Assembly: GCF_023913755.1 (NCBI RefSeq)
Contig: NZ_JAMXBJ010000048.1
Location: 217,970 to 281,969 of the forward strand
DNA length: 64,000 nucleotides
Direction: 5' to 3'
Source of the DNA: Pseudarthrobacter cellobiosi
GTDB lineage: Bacteria; Actinomycetota; Actinomycetes; Actinomycetales; Micrococcaceae
Part shown: in pieces, positions 8,152 to 16,833 of the stretch
Layout: every line of letters begins with the position of its first letter
How positions within the stretch are numbered: the first letter of the stretch is position 1
Notes under the pieces: model-generated
What the model was told of the DNA's origin: nothing
Database searches by the model: none
The model's input: the letters and a program-made list of their open reading frames with translations, nothing else
Translations under genes and position numbers: made by a program

Positions 8152-9375
8152 CTAAGACCCGTTTCCGGAATCCAGCAGACTGGCGGGGAGGACGGATTTG
8201 CTTCCGAATTTTCGGCTGACCTCGTCCAGGGCCTGTTCTGCTGCCCGCCAGTTGTCATCCCGGCGGTCAAGGCTCAGCTGAAGGGACGTGTGGGCGGTGG
8301 CTTCGAGCTGCTCGGCCCGGATGCCAACAAGCCGCACTGTCATGGGACGGCTCCCCAATGATTCCAGGAGCTGGATGGCCACGGCATAAATCAGCTGGGC
8401 GCTGTCCACGGGTGTGTGCACAGTGCGGCTCCTGGTGATGGTGGAAAAGTCGGCGTAGCGGAGCTTCAACGCCACCGTCCGTGCCACCATCCCCGAACTC
8501 CGCAGCCGTCCTGCCGTCCGGTGGGAAAGCCGCAGCAATTCCCGGGCGATCAGCCCGTCATCGCCTGTGTCCACGGCGAACGTCTCCTCAGCCCCGATGC
8601 TCTTCTCGAGCCTCACGGGGGTCACGGGCCGCGGATCGATCCCCCACGACAACCGGTACACGTGCTCACCCGTGGCACCCAGCATTTTCTTCAGGGAGGA
8701 CACCGGCGTGGCCGCCACGTCCGCCACCGTCCGGATGCCCATCCGGGCAAGGACCTCCGTAGTCTTCGCGCCGATTCCCCACAAGGCCCCGACGGGCAGG
8801 CTGTGGAGGTAGGGCACTGTCTCGTCGGGTCCAATCAGCAACAGTCCGTCCGGCTTGCAACGCGTGGAAGCAATCTTGGCTACGAACTTACTGGCTGCAA
8901 TGCCCACGGAGGCCGTAATGCCCAGTTCGGCAGCCACCCGGCGTCGGATCAATTCACCGATGACGCGTGGGGGTCCCAACCGGCGGATGGCGCCGCCGAC
9001 GTCCAGGAAGGCTTCGTCCACGCTCAGCGGTTCCACCAGATCGGTGATGGACTCGAAGATTTCCATCAGCTGGGCGGAAACCTCGTAGTACAGCTTGTGG
9101 CGCGGTTCAATGATGACCGATTTGGGGCACATCCTGGCGGCGACCACCATGGGCATGGCGGACTTCACCCCGAACGCGCGTGCTTCATACGACGCCGAGA
9201 GGACCACGGAGCGGTCCGCGGGAAATCCAACGATTACCGGTTTGCCGCGGAGTTCCGGCCGCGTGCGAAGCTCCACGGAGACGAAGAAGGCGTCCATGTC
9301 CACGTGCATGATGCAGTTACGCCGGAGCTCACGAAGACCCGCTTCGGTGTACTGGTTGTTCCGCTCAGGCCCCAC
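8152..9375 (-). CDS. dinB: DNA polymerase IV (Y-family) DinB
   Basis: A translesion polymerase of 407 aa. The Y-family catalytic residues are visible: the metal-binding aspartates in MHVDMDAFF (D26, D28) and the SVDEAFLD motif at 118-125 (D120, E121). Helix-hairpin-helix and little-finger regions follow (MRIRTVADVAATPVSSLKK-like segment near 215, then SIGAEETFAVD). A QLSLD stretch near the C-terminus could be the beta-clamp contact. The GTG start gives about 20 residues before the first conserved segment. The gene is divergent from the lipoprotein gene with short spacing. Confidence 0.95.
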   Translation of the reverse strand: MGPERNNQYTEAGLRELRRNCIMHVDMDAFFVSVELRTRPELRGKPVIVGFPADRSVVLSASYEARAFGVKSAMPMVVAARMCPKSVIIEPRHKLYYEVSAQLMEIFESITDLVEPLSVDEAFLDVGGAIRRLGPPRVIGELIRRRVAAELGITASVGIAASKFVAKIASTRCKPDGLLLIGPDETVPYLHSLPVGALWGIGAKTTEVLARMGIRTVADVAATPVSSLKKMLGATGEHVYRLSWGIDPRPVTPVRLEKSIGAEETFAVDTGDDGLIARELLRLSHRTAGRLRSSGMVARTVALKLRYADFSTITRSRTVHTPVDSAQLIYAVAIQLLESLGSRPMTVRLVGIRAEQLEATAHTSLQLSLDRRDDNWRAAEQALDEVSRKFGSKSVLPASLLDSGNGS

Positions 9376-9449
9376 ACCGGCAATTGTATCGGTTGGTACT
9401 GACTAAACTGGAGGCTGAATCCGGCATCAACACCAGGAGGACAGTCCCT

Positions 9450-9977
9450 GTGACCGTCATGAGAAGTCTTAAGCCAACAGGATTAGCGGCACTGGCCGCG
9501 GGCGCAATACTGGCCCTCGCCGCCTGCAGCCCCGCGGAGCCCGGAGTGACGTCATCCTCCTCATTTACATCCGCACCAGCGTCGGACAGCGCCAGCATTA
9601 CCGCCTCCGCCAGTCCGACGGCGTCGCCCGGAACGTCCGCCACTGTGGGGACAATCGTTGCAGGGTTCCCGGAAACGCTGCTTCCCCTGATGCCCGGCGC
9701 CACGGTGGTTTCGAGCAGCTTTGACAAGACATCAACGCCCGCCACCGCGGCACTCGTGGCCAGCATCAACGCCCCGACTGCCGCCGTCGTGGATTTCTAC
9801 ACCAAGCACCTGGAGGGGCAGGGATTCAAAGCCGTCCCCGGCGACGCTGTGGGCGCCGTTGCTTCCAAGGATTTCGTCCGGAACGAGTCCGAGACGGTCA
9901 ACATCGCCGCCGTGGAAGCGGCCGGTGTCTCGACGTTCACCATCGGCGCCAACGTGGCTGCTGAGTCAGCCAAGTGA
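9450..9977 (+). CDS. Putative lipoprotein, unknown function
   Basis: A secreted lipoprotein of 175 aa. The signal peptide MTVMRSLKPTGLAALAAGAI leads into a lipobox LALAAC with the acylated Cys near residue 27, followed by a Ser/Thr/Ala-rich linker. The folded part starts around residue 70 (TIVAGFPETLLPLMPGATVV) and includes a segment typical of small periplasm-like domains (VVDFYTKHLEGQGFKAV). The start is GTG at 9450, chosen for AGGAGG 9 nt upstream; a start further upstream would put residues before the signal peptide. Its stop overlaps the GTG of the prenyl synthase by 4 nt, so the two are translationally coupled. Confidence 0.8.
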   Translation: MTVMRSLKPTGLAALAAGAILALAACSPAEPGVTSSSSFTSAPASDSASITASASPTASPGTSATVGTIVAGFPETLLPLMPGATVVSSSFDKTSTPATAALVASINAPTAAVVDFYTKHLEGQGFKAVPGDAVGAVASKDFVRNESETVNIAAVEAAGVSTFTIGANVAAESAK

Positions 9978-11068
9978 GCGTTTCGGAGCAGTTAAGGATT
10001 GAGCAGACTGAATTCGTCGCCGCCGTTGCCGGTGAGCTGACAGACTTCCTCACCACGCGGCAATCCCTGATGGCCGCCATTTCACCCGATATCGATCCCA
10101 TTATGGGTTCCATTTCCAACCTGGTGACCGGCGGCAAAAGGCTCCGCGCGCTTATGTGTTATTGGGGGTGGCGCGGCGCGGGCGGCGAGCCGTCGGCCCA
10201 GGAAATCGTGACGGCGGGATCGGCCCTGGAGCTTTTCCAGGCAGCTGCCCTGATCCATGACGACATCATTGACCGCTCGGACACGCGGCGGGGCGGCCCC
10301 AGCGTGCATCGCCGCTTCAGCCAGCTGCACCACGCGCAGGGCTGGGCGCTGGACAGCGAGCGGTTTGGGCATGCAGCCGCGATCCTCACCGGGGATCTTT
10401 GCCTCTCGTTCAGCGAGGAGGCCTTCACGGACATCGGCGCACAGGCGGCTGCAGGCAGCAGGGCTCGGCTGATCTTCAACCTCATGCGTGCCGAGGTGAT
10501 GGCGGGGCAGTATCTTGACATCCTGGAGGAAGTGGCCGGTCCTGTCCGGGACCGGGCCGGAGCAGTGACGCGGGCACAGTCCATCATCAGGTTCAAGTCC
10601 GCCAAATATTCAACTGAGCACCCGCTGGCGCTTGGCGGCGCCTTGGCGGACGCGCCGGACGAGTTGCTCCGGGGCTACTCGGCCTTCGCGTTGCCGCTGG
10701 GCGAGGCGTTCCAACTGCGCGACGACGTCCTGGGCGTCTTTGGGGACCCTGTCACTACGGGCAAGCCGGCAGGTGACGATCTCCGCGAAGGCAAGCGGAC
10801 CGTACTCATTGCCCTCGCGCTGGGCCAGGCATCTACCGCAGAATCGGCGTTTATCGATGCGAAGCTGGGCAGCCCTGACCTGGGCGACGCCGATGTGGCC
10901 GAGATCCGCCGGATCATCGAACAGTCGGGGGCGCTTCAGGCCACTGAAGTGCTGATCAACGAATTTGGCGCCGCGGCGTATGATGCGCTGGAACAGCTAC
11001 CGCTGGAAGAACTGCCCAAGACCGCCCTGCGGAAGCTGGCGGAAGCGACGGTCAGCCGCGCATCCTGA
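9974..11068 (+). CDS. idsA: Polyprenyl diphosphate synthase
   Basis: A trans-prenyltransferase of 364 aa that condenses isopentenyl diphosphate with allylic diphosphates. The first aspartate motif is DDIID at 96-100, followed by the basic RRG. The second is in LRDDVLGVFGD near residue 250. GGKRLRAL at 53-60 is the conserved substrate-binding arginine region. Chain length cannot be fixed from sequence; farnesyl to geranylgeranyl or longer products for quinone or carotenoid synthesis are possible. The position next to Rv2175c and pknL homologues matches the idsA2 locus of mycobacteria. Confidence 0.92.
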   Translation: MSVSEQLRIEQTEFVAAVAGELTDFLTTRQSLMAAISPDIDPIMGSISNLVTGGKRLRALMCYWGWRGAGGEPSAQEIVTAGSALELFQAAALIHDDIIDRSDTRRGGPSVHRRFSQLHHAQGWALDSERFGHAAAILTGDLCLSFSEEAFTDIGAQAAAGSRARLIFNLMRAEVMAGQYLDILEEVAGPVRDRAGAVTRAQSIIRFKSAKYSTEHPLALGGALADAPDELLRGYSAFALPLGEAFQLRDDVLGVFGDPVTTGKPAGDDLREGKRTVLIALALGQASTAESAFIDAKLGSPDLGDADVAEIRRIIEQSGALQATEVLINEFGAAAYDALEQLPLEELPKTALRKLAEATVSRAS

Positions 11069-11130
11069 CGTTGGCGCCCGTCGTCTTGGCCACGTCCGCG
11101 GGCCCGGCGCCTTCCGGGCCCTTGTGCTGC

Positions 11131-11484
11131 TTACCAGGCCAGGGTCTGGGCCCGGCGCCTGATTTCCGTCTTGCGGCCTTCCCGCAATGCATCAATCGGC
11201 CGGCCGCGGAGCGACTCGTCGGAGGTAAACAGCCAGACGATGAGGTCCTCATCGGAATAGCCGGCGTCCGCCAGGACCACAATGGTCCCTTTGAGGCTGT
11301 CGACAACCTGGCCGTCCAGGATAAACGCGGCCGGAACTGAACGTATCCGGCGCTCCCCGACCCGCAGGGCCGCCAAAGCGCGTTCATCAATAAGGCCATG
11401 GACTCTCGTAATCGAAACGTCCAACAACTGCGCGACATCCGGCAGGGGCAGCCACTCGCCCACAAGGCTTTCTACGTTACTCAC
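11131..11484 (-). CDS. Rv2175c-family DNA-binding protein
   Basis: A 117-aa winged-helix-like protein homologous to M. tuberculosis Rv2175c, which is a known DNA-binding substrate of the kinase PknL. Recognisable parts are the helix-turn-helix LPLPDVAQLLDVSITRVHGL-like start and the C-terminal segment VVLADAGYSDEDLIVWLF, then RPIDALREG. The start is GTG at 11484. Compared with the mycobacterial protein it lacks the N-terminal extension that holds the kinase target threonine. It is convergent with the prenyl synthase gene and close to the kinase gene, as in mycobacteria. Confidence 0.85.
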   Translation of the reverse strand: MSNVESLVGEWLPLPDVAQLLDVSITRVHGLIDERALAALRVGERRIRSVPAAFILDGQVVDSLKGTIVVLADAGYSDEDLIVWLFTSDESLRGRPIDALREGRKTEIRRRAQTLAW

Positions 11485-11724
11485 GGATCAAGGTTGCCAC
11501 GGCCGGAGCCCTGCCGCCTAGTCGGGATTGGCCGCCACTGCCGCGAATCACGCGACACTCCATAAAACTCTTCATTCTGCGTGGGGCGGAATTCTTGTGC
11601 TAAGCGAACTTTCGTGAGAGATTCACATAGATCACATTTGAAACATCAATAACTTAAGTAACACTAGTATCAATAGTCACATCGCATCTCCCGCCCCCGG
11701 CAGTTGAAGAAGAGGATTCTTTCC

Positions 11725-13128
11725 ATGACGACGTCCCGCTCGCCAAAGCAGCCCTCCAGGCAGAGCCTGCCCATGATTGCTGTCACCACAGCAGCGCTTC
11801 CTGCGGTTGTCCTGTCGTCGTTGGCCCTCGCCCAGCCTGCTGCCGCAGAGGCCCCTGCCCGCGCTATCCCGGCAACCCTTGCCGCCGCGATGAAGGCCCA
11901 GGCAGCCGAACCTAAAGCTGCCCTGATCCCGGCGGCCTCGGTTTCCACTACTATTCCGGCTGCCTTCCAGCCCATGCAGCCGGCGGCTCCCGCGGAATAC
12001 ACCATTGCCCGGGGCGACACCATCAGCGGAATCGCCGGCAAATTCGGGCTGAACACGTACGAGGTCCTTAGGCTCAACAACCTCCAGCCGAACACCATCA
12101 TCTACCCCGGCCAGAAGATCAAGCTGTCGGGCACGGGTTCCGCCCCCGCCCCGGCTCCTGCGGCCCCTGCCGCGGCCGCTCCGGCCAATGCCGGAGGCAG
12201 CTACACCGTAAAGTCCGGCGATACGCTCGGCGCCATCGCGGCCCGGCACAATGTCAGCCTGTCGGACGTTTTCAGCTGGAACGGCCTGAACATGCGCTCC
12301 ATCATCTACCCCGGCCAGAAGATCAAAGTCGGCGCTGGTGCTCCCGCAGCCCCGGCTGCACCGGCTTCGGCCGTCCGGCCTTCTTCCGCTCCCGCAGCGC
12401 CGGCTCCCGCGCCTGCTCCTGCTCCTGCTGCGCCTGCTCCCGGCGGTTCATACACGATCAAGGCCGGCGACACCCTGTCAGCGATCGCCTCCCGGCACGG
12501 CGTGAAGCTCTCGGACATCCTGGCGGCCAACCAGCTGAGCATGACTACTGTCATCTACCCCGGCAACAAGCTGGTCATTCCCGGCGCCTCCATTCAGCCC
12601 GCTTCCTCCACCCCGGTCGCCCCGGCGGCCCCCGCCGCGCCGCTGGTGCCGAGCTCCTTCCTGGGGTTCACCTACCCCGCGGCCGTTGTGAGCTCTGCCA
12701 ACGAGAACAAGGCCTTGCTGAACGCCTCTCCCGTACCGTCCCGGGCCGAGATGCGCGCCATTGTGGCCGACACGGCCCGCCAGATGGGAGTTAACCCCTC
12801 CCTGGCCCTCGCCTTCGCGCACCAGGAGTCGGGCTTTGACCAGCGTGCGGTTTCACCCGCCAACGCGATCGGCACCATGCAGGTCATACCGTCCTCCGGG
12901 CAGTGGGCCTCAGACCTCGTAGGGCGGAAGCTGAACCTGCTGGACCCCTACGACAACGCAACGGCCGGCGTGGCGATCATCAAGCGGCTTATCGCCACCA
13001 GCAAGGACCTGGACACAGCAATTGCGGGGTACTACCAGGGCCAGTACTCTGTCAGCAAATATGGCATGTACGACGACACCAAGGCCTACGTAGCTGCCAT
13101 CAAGGCGCACCAGAAGAACTTCGGCTAA
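11725..13128 (+). CDS. Secreted LysM/lytic transglycosylase-like peptidoglycan hydrolase
   Basis: A secreted 467-aa cell-wall enzyme. A signal peptide (basic head, hydrophobic core about 16-37, AQPAAAEA cleavage region) is followed by three LysM peptidoglycan-binding domains at about 91-134, 159-202 and 242-285, joined by Ala/Pro linkers. A C-terminal transglycosylase SLT domain covers about 340-467, with catalytic glutamate E368 in HQESGF and the AIGTMQVIPSSG motif. The start is the ATG at 11725 with AGAGGA 8 nt upstream, not the TTG 21 nt earlier. The 240-bp upstream region is unusually AT-rich and must contain its promoter (TAGTAT at 11665-11670 is a possible -10). Confidence 0.92.
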   Translation: MTTSRSPKQPSRQSLPMIAVTTAALPAVVLSSLALAQPAAAEAPARAIPATLAAAMKAQAAEPKAALIPAASVSTTIPAAFQPMQPAAPAEYTIARGDTISGIAGKFGLNTYEVLRLNNLQPNTIIYPGQKIKLSGTGSAPAPAPAAPAAAAPANAGGSYTVKSGDTLGAIAARHNVSLSDVFSWNGLNMRSIIYPGQKIKVGAGAPAAPAAPASAVRPSSAPAAPAPAPAPAPAAPAPGGSYTIKAGDTLSAIASRHGVKLSDILAANQLSMTTVIYPGNKLVIPGASIQPASSTPVAPAAPAAPLVPSSFLGFTYPAAVVSSANENKALLNASPVPSRAEMRAIVADTARQMGVNPSLALAFAHQESGFDQRAVSPANAIGTMQVIPSSGQWASDLVGRKLNLLDPYDNATAGVAIIKRLIATSKDLDTAIAGYYQGQYSVSKYGMYDDTKAYVAAIKAHQKNFG

Positions 13129-13184
13129 AGCCGCCGCGCCATGATTCCCCGGGCCTGCTGAAGCCGGCCCAAGGGGGTAACGAT

Positions 13185-13219
13185 AAGGGTCCGGACCGCA
13201 CGTCGGTTCGGACCCTTTT
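13185..13219 (+). terminator. Intrinsic terminator between LysM and kinase genes
   Basis: A 9-bp stem AAGGGTCCG/CGGACCCTT at 13185-13193 and 13209-13217, followed by further T bases. It lies about 55 bp after the transglycosylase stop and before the kinase start, so the two genes are probably separate units. Confidence 0.75.
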
Positions 13220-13242
13220 CCATGCGGGATTAGGATCGTAGG

Positions 13243-15315
13243 GTGCAGGAACAAGTGTCAGACCGTCTCGTTGGAACGCTGGTGGACAACCGCTACGCCG
13301 TTCGCTCCAAACTCGCGCGCGGCGGCATGTCCACCGTATATCTGGCAACCGATCTCCGGCTGGAGCGCGATGTTGCCCTCAAGGTCCTCCATCCCCATCT
13401 CGCCACCGACGAGACGTTCCTGGACAGGCTGGGCCGCGAGGCGAAAGCCGCCGCGAAGCTGTCCCACGCCCACGTTGTGGGGGTCCTGGACCAGGGTAAC
13501 GACGGCCAGACGGCCTATCTGGTGATGGAACACATCAAGGGTCACACCCTCCGGGACGTCATCAGATCCAAAGGTGCGCTGCCTCCCCGCCTGGCCCTAG
13601 CCCTGATTGATCCGGTAGTGCAGGGCCTCGGCGCGGCCCATGCCGCGGGGCTGATCCACCGGGACGTGAAACCGGAGAACGTCCTGATCGCCGACGACGG
13701 CCGGATCAAGATCGGCGACTTTGGACTGGCCCGTGCGGTAACGACGTCCACGAGCACCGGGACGCTGATCGGTACGGTGGGATACCTTTCCCCCGAGCTT
13801 GTGCTGGGAAAGCAGGCTGACACCCGGAGTGATATCTATTCGGTGGGCATCATGCTCTATGAGATGCTGACCGGCCAGCAGCCGTACGACGGAGAGGTCC
13901 CCATCCAGGTTGCGTACAAGCACGTGAATGAATCGGTCGGTCCGCCGTCGGCCTTGGTGCCTGGCCTCGCCGCCGAGGTCGATGAACTCGTCCAGTGGTG
14001 CACCGCAAACGATCCCGAGAACCGCCCGGTGGACGGCAACGCCCTGCTGCAGGAACTGCGCCACATCCGGACCAACCTCACGGACGCCGAGCTGGACCTC
14101 AGGCCGCCTGCCGCGGCCCCGGCAGGGCAGCAGAACCCCACCGAGATCATCGCCCGCACCAACAACCCCACCGCCGTGATGTCGTCCTTCTCCCGGCCGC
14201 AGCCACCGCACCCACCGCACGCTCCGCATGCCCTGTATCCGCCCGACGCCGACTACCGGCCAGGCGAACAGTTCCGGCCGGAAGCGCACTACAGGCCATA
14301 TGCTCAGGACGCCGTCCCGGCAGCGATACCCCTCAGCAAACGCGCCCGCCGCAAGCTCGACAGGGAGGACGAGAAGGCAAGGTCCCGGGCTGCGGCGACA
14401 CCGGTCCGGAGCCTGCGGGAGGGGAACCCGCGGCGCCGCGGCGCCCTCTGGGTGGTGGTCCTGGTCATCATCGCGTTGCTTGCCACGGGAGCCGGCTGGT
14501 TCTTCGGCATGGGTCCCGGGTCGCCGGGCACCATTCCGGCGGTCGCCAACAAGCCGGTGGCCCAGGCCCAGCAACTGTTGAGCGAGGCGGGGTTCCAGTC
14601 GCGTACCAACGATGTCTTTGACGACGACGTTCCCTCCGGCCTCGTAGTGGGCTCCGACCCGACTGCCGGCACCGAGACCAGGAAGTTCCAGCTCGTGTCC
14701 CTGTTTGTTTCCAAGGGCCCGCAACTGTTCGAACTCCCGAAACTGACCGGCGGAACGCTCGACGATGCGAAAAATGCACTGAACCAGGCCGAAATGGCAC
14801 TGGGTACCGTCACTGAACAATTTGACGACGCCGTTGCCGCCGGAGTTGTGCTCTCCCAAGACCCGGCCGCCGCGACTCCCGCACGCCACGGCACACCGGT
14901 GAATCTCCTGGTCTCCAAGGGGCCGCAGCCGATCCCGGCTCCGTCAGTGGTGGGACTGGCGGAGGACGCCGCCGTCGACGCCATTGAGGCGGCCGGCCTC
15001 AAGGCTGATATCGCGAAGGACAAAGTCAACGATCCCAAGGTGCCCAAGGGGTCAGTTGCCGCGCAGTCGCCCGCGACAGGCACCCTGACCAAGGGCGGCA
15101 CGGTGACGCTGACCATTTCCGACGGACCCAAGCTCGTTGAAGTCCCCAGCTTCATCGGCAAACAAGCCAAAGAAGCCGAAGAAGCGCTGCGTGCGCTGGG
15201 CTTCGAGGTACGGGTGAACAATATCCTCGGCGGCTTCTTCGGCACGGTACGGGATCAGGACCCGGTGAAGAAGAAGGTGCCTGAAGGCTCCGTCGTTACC
15301 CTCACGGTGGTGTAG
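13243..15315 (+). CDS. pknL: Serine/threonine protein kinase with PASTA domains (PknL-like)
   Basis: A membrane receptor kinase of 690 aa. The cytoplasmic kinase domain is at about 15-280, with the glycine loop ARGGMSTVY, ATP lysine K47, catalytic HRDVKPEN (D141), and DFG at 159-161. A Pro-rich juxtamembrane region follows, then one membrane helix at about 400-421, then four extracytoplasmic PASTA repeats, which bind muropeptides in this family. The start is GTG at 13243, with a second GTG at 13255 also possible. The locus next to aroG and the Rv2175c homologue matches pknL; unlike M. tuberculosis PknL, this one has PASTA repeats. Confidence 0.93.
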   Translation: MQEQVSDRLVGTLVDNRYAVRSKLARGGMSTVYLATDLRLERDVALKVLHPHLATDETFLDRLGREAKAAAKLSHAHVVGVLDQGNDGQTAYLVMEHIKGHTLRDVIRSKGALPPRLALALIDPVVQGLGAAHAAGLIHRDVKPENVLIADDGRIKIGDFGLARAVTTSTSTGTLIGTVGYLSPELVLGKQADTRSDIYSVGIMLYEMLTGQQPYDGEVPIQVAYKHVNESVGPPSALVPGLAAEVDELVQWCTANDPENRPVDGNALLQELRHIRTNLTDAELDLRPPAAAPAGQQNPTEIIARTNNPTAVMSSFSRPQPPHPPHAPHALYPPDADYRPGEQFRPEAHYRPYAQDAVPAAIPLSKRARRKLDREDEKARSRAAATPVRSLREGNPRRRGALWVVVLVIIALLATGAGWFFGMGPGSPGTIPAVANKPVAQAQQLLSEAGFQSRTNDVFDDDVPSGLVVGSDPTAGTETRKFQLVSLFVSKGPQLFELPKLTGGTLDDAKNALNQAEMALGTVTEQFDDAVAAGVVLSQDPAAATPARHGTPVNLLVSKGPQPIPAPSVVGLAEDAAVDAIEAAGLKADIAKDKVNDPKVPKGSVAAQSPATGTLTKGGTVTLTISDGPKLVEVPSFIGKQAKEAEEALRALGFEVRVNNILGGFFGTVRDQDPVKKKVPEGSVVTLTVV

Positions 15316-15340
15316 CCGGCGGACTGCCGGCCACACCACC
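15306..15340. terminator. Bidirectional hairpin between convergent kinase and aroG
   Basis: Arms GGTGGTGT-A-GCCGGC and GCCGGC-C-ACACCACC form a 14-pair stem with one mismatch and a 5-nt loop. The hairpin includes the kinase stop codon. No T-run follows, so it may work with Rho or simply as a 3-prime end structure between the two convergent genes. Confidence 0.55.
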
Positions 15341-15370
15341 GCCGCGGAAGTCCGACTCCGCGTAGAGCGG

Positions 15371-16762
15371 TCAGTGCTTGGCCAGTGCTCCGGCCACCAG
15401 GAACGCCATTTCCAGGGACTGCATGTGGTTCAGGCGCGGATCGCAGACCGACTCGTACTTGTCGAGGAACGCTTCCTGGTCCACAGGATCGGCACCGCCC
15501 AGGCATTCGGCGACGTCGTCACCGGTCATCTCCACGTGAAGGCCACCGGGAACCGTGCCCAGGGCCTGGTGGACTTCGAAGAACCCGCGTACTTCGTCAA
15601 TGACGTCGTCGAAGTTCCGGGTCTTGTAGCCGTTGGGCGAGGTGACGGTGTTGCCGTGCATCGGATCGGTGACCCAGAGAACCTTTGCGCCGGAGGCAGT
15701 CACCTTCTCCACAATGGCGGGAAGCTTCTCGCGGATATTGCCCGCGCCCATACGCGTGATGAACGTCAGCCTGCCCGGCTCCCGCTCGGGATCCAGCTTG
15801 TCGATGAGGCGGAGGGCGTCGTCGCCGGTTGTCGACGGGCCCAGCTTCACGCCAATGGGGTTCCGGACGCGTGAGAGGAAGTCAACGTGCGCGTGGTCAA
15901 GTTCGCGCGTACGCTCCCCGATCCACAGGAAGTGCGCCGAGGTGTCGTACGGGAAACCGGTCCGCGAATCGATGCGGGTCAGTGCACGCTCGTAGTCCAG
16001 CAGCAGGGCCTCGTGGCTGGCGAAGAATTCCACCCGCTTGAGTGCTTCGAAATCAGCGCCGCAGGACGCCATGAACTTGATGGCGCGGTCGATGTCACGG
16101 GCCAGGGATTCGTAACGGGCGTGCGCCGGGTTTTCGGTGAAGCCCTTGTTCCACTGGTGCACGGAGCGCAAGTCCGCGAAGCCGCCCTGTGTGAAGGCCC
16201 TGATGAGGTTCAGGGTGGAGGCGGACGTGTGGTAGGCCTTGAGCATCCGGGCGGCGTCATGGCCACGGGACTCGGGAGTGAACTCGTAGCCGTTGACAAT
16301 GTCGCCGCGGTACGCCGGGAGGGTCACGCCGTCGCGGGTCTCGTCGTTGGAAGAGCGGGGCTTGGCGAACTGGCCGGCCATCCGGCCCATCTTGATGACT
16401 GGCATCGCTGCACCGTAAGTGAGCACCACTGCCATCTGGAGGATGGTCTTGACCCGGGCGCTGATCTTATCCGCCGTTGCGGCTTCAAAGGTCTCAGCAC
16501 AGTCGCCACCTTGCAGCAGGAAGGCTTTGCCATCCGCCGCAGCAGCCAGCCGTTCACGGAGAACGTCCACTTCGCCGGCGAAAACCAGCGGCGGGAGCAC
16601 GGAAAGTTCCCCGACAGATGCGTCGAAAACGTCCTGGTCCTGCCAGCTGGGCTGCTGGGAAACGGGAAGGTCACGCCAATCATCAAGGCCAGGATAATTG
16701 GCTGCTCCGCTCTGGGCGGTGCTGGACAGCGAAAAGGCAGGTTTTGCAGATAGCTCAGTCAC
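15371..16762 (-). CDS. aroG: 3-deoxy-7-phosphoheptulonate synthase, class II (DAHP synthase)
   Basis: The first enzyme of the shikimate pathway, joining phosphoenolpyruvate and erythrose 4-phosphate. The 463-aa length and sequence are class II (plant/actinobacterial type): LLQGGDCAETF with the metal-site cysteine at about 87, GRMAGQFAKPRSS for phosphoenolpyruvate binding, HTSASTLNLIR and WVTDPMHGNT near the end. The start is GTG at 16762. It is convergent with the kinase gene, the same arrangement as pknL-aroG (Rv2176-Rv2178c) in mycobacteria. Confidence 0.97.
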   Translation of the reverse strand: MTELSAKPAFSLSSTAQSGAANYPGLDDWRDLPVSQQPSWQDQDVFDASVGELSVLPPLVFAGEVDVLRERLAAAADGKAFLLQGGDCAETFEAATADKISARVKTILQMAVVLTYGAAMPVIKMGRMAGQFAKPRSSNDETRDGVTLPAYRGDIVNGYEFTPESRGHDAARMLKAYHTSASTLNLIRAFTQGGFADLRSVHQWNKGFTENPAHARYESLARDIDRAIKFMASCGADFEALKRVEFFASHEALLLDYERALTRIDSRTGFPYDTSAHFLWIGERTRELDHAHVDFLSRVRNPIGVKLGPSTTGDDALRLIDKLDPEREPGRLTFITRMGAGNIREKLPAIVEKVTASGAKVLWVTDPMHGNTVTSPNGYKTRNFDDVIDEVRGFFEVHQALGTVPGGLHVEMTGDDVAECLGGADPVDQEAFLDKYESVCDPRLNHMQSLEMAFLVAGALAKH

Positions 16763-16833
16763 TATCTAAGACTAATGTGCGCGGCTGGCTTCAGGACACC
16801 TGACCGTCACGCGTACCGAGAGCGGCGTCACAG

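Noticed and set aside
11614..11626. CRP-like GTGA...TCAC upstream of the LysM transglycosylase gene
   Set aside because: The half-sites are separated by 5 nt instead of 6, so the symmetry of a CRP/GlxR site is broken.
11485..11724. Possible c-di-AMP riboswitch before the LysM gene
   Set aside because: Such riboswitches are known before actinobacterial wall hydrolases, but I do not see the conserved purine-rich motifs; the region is AT-rich without the expected stems.
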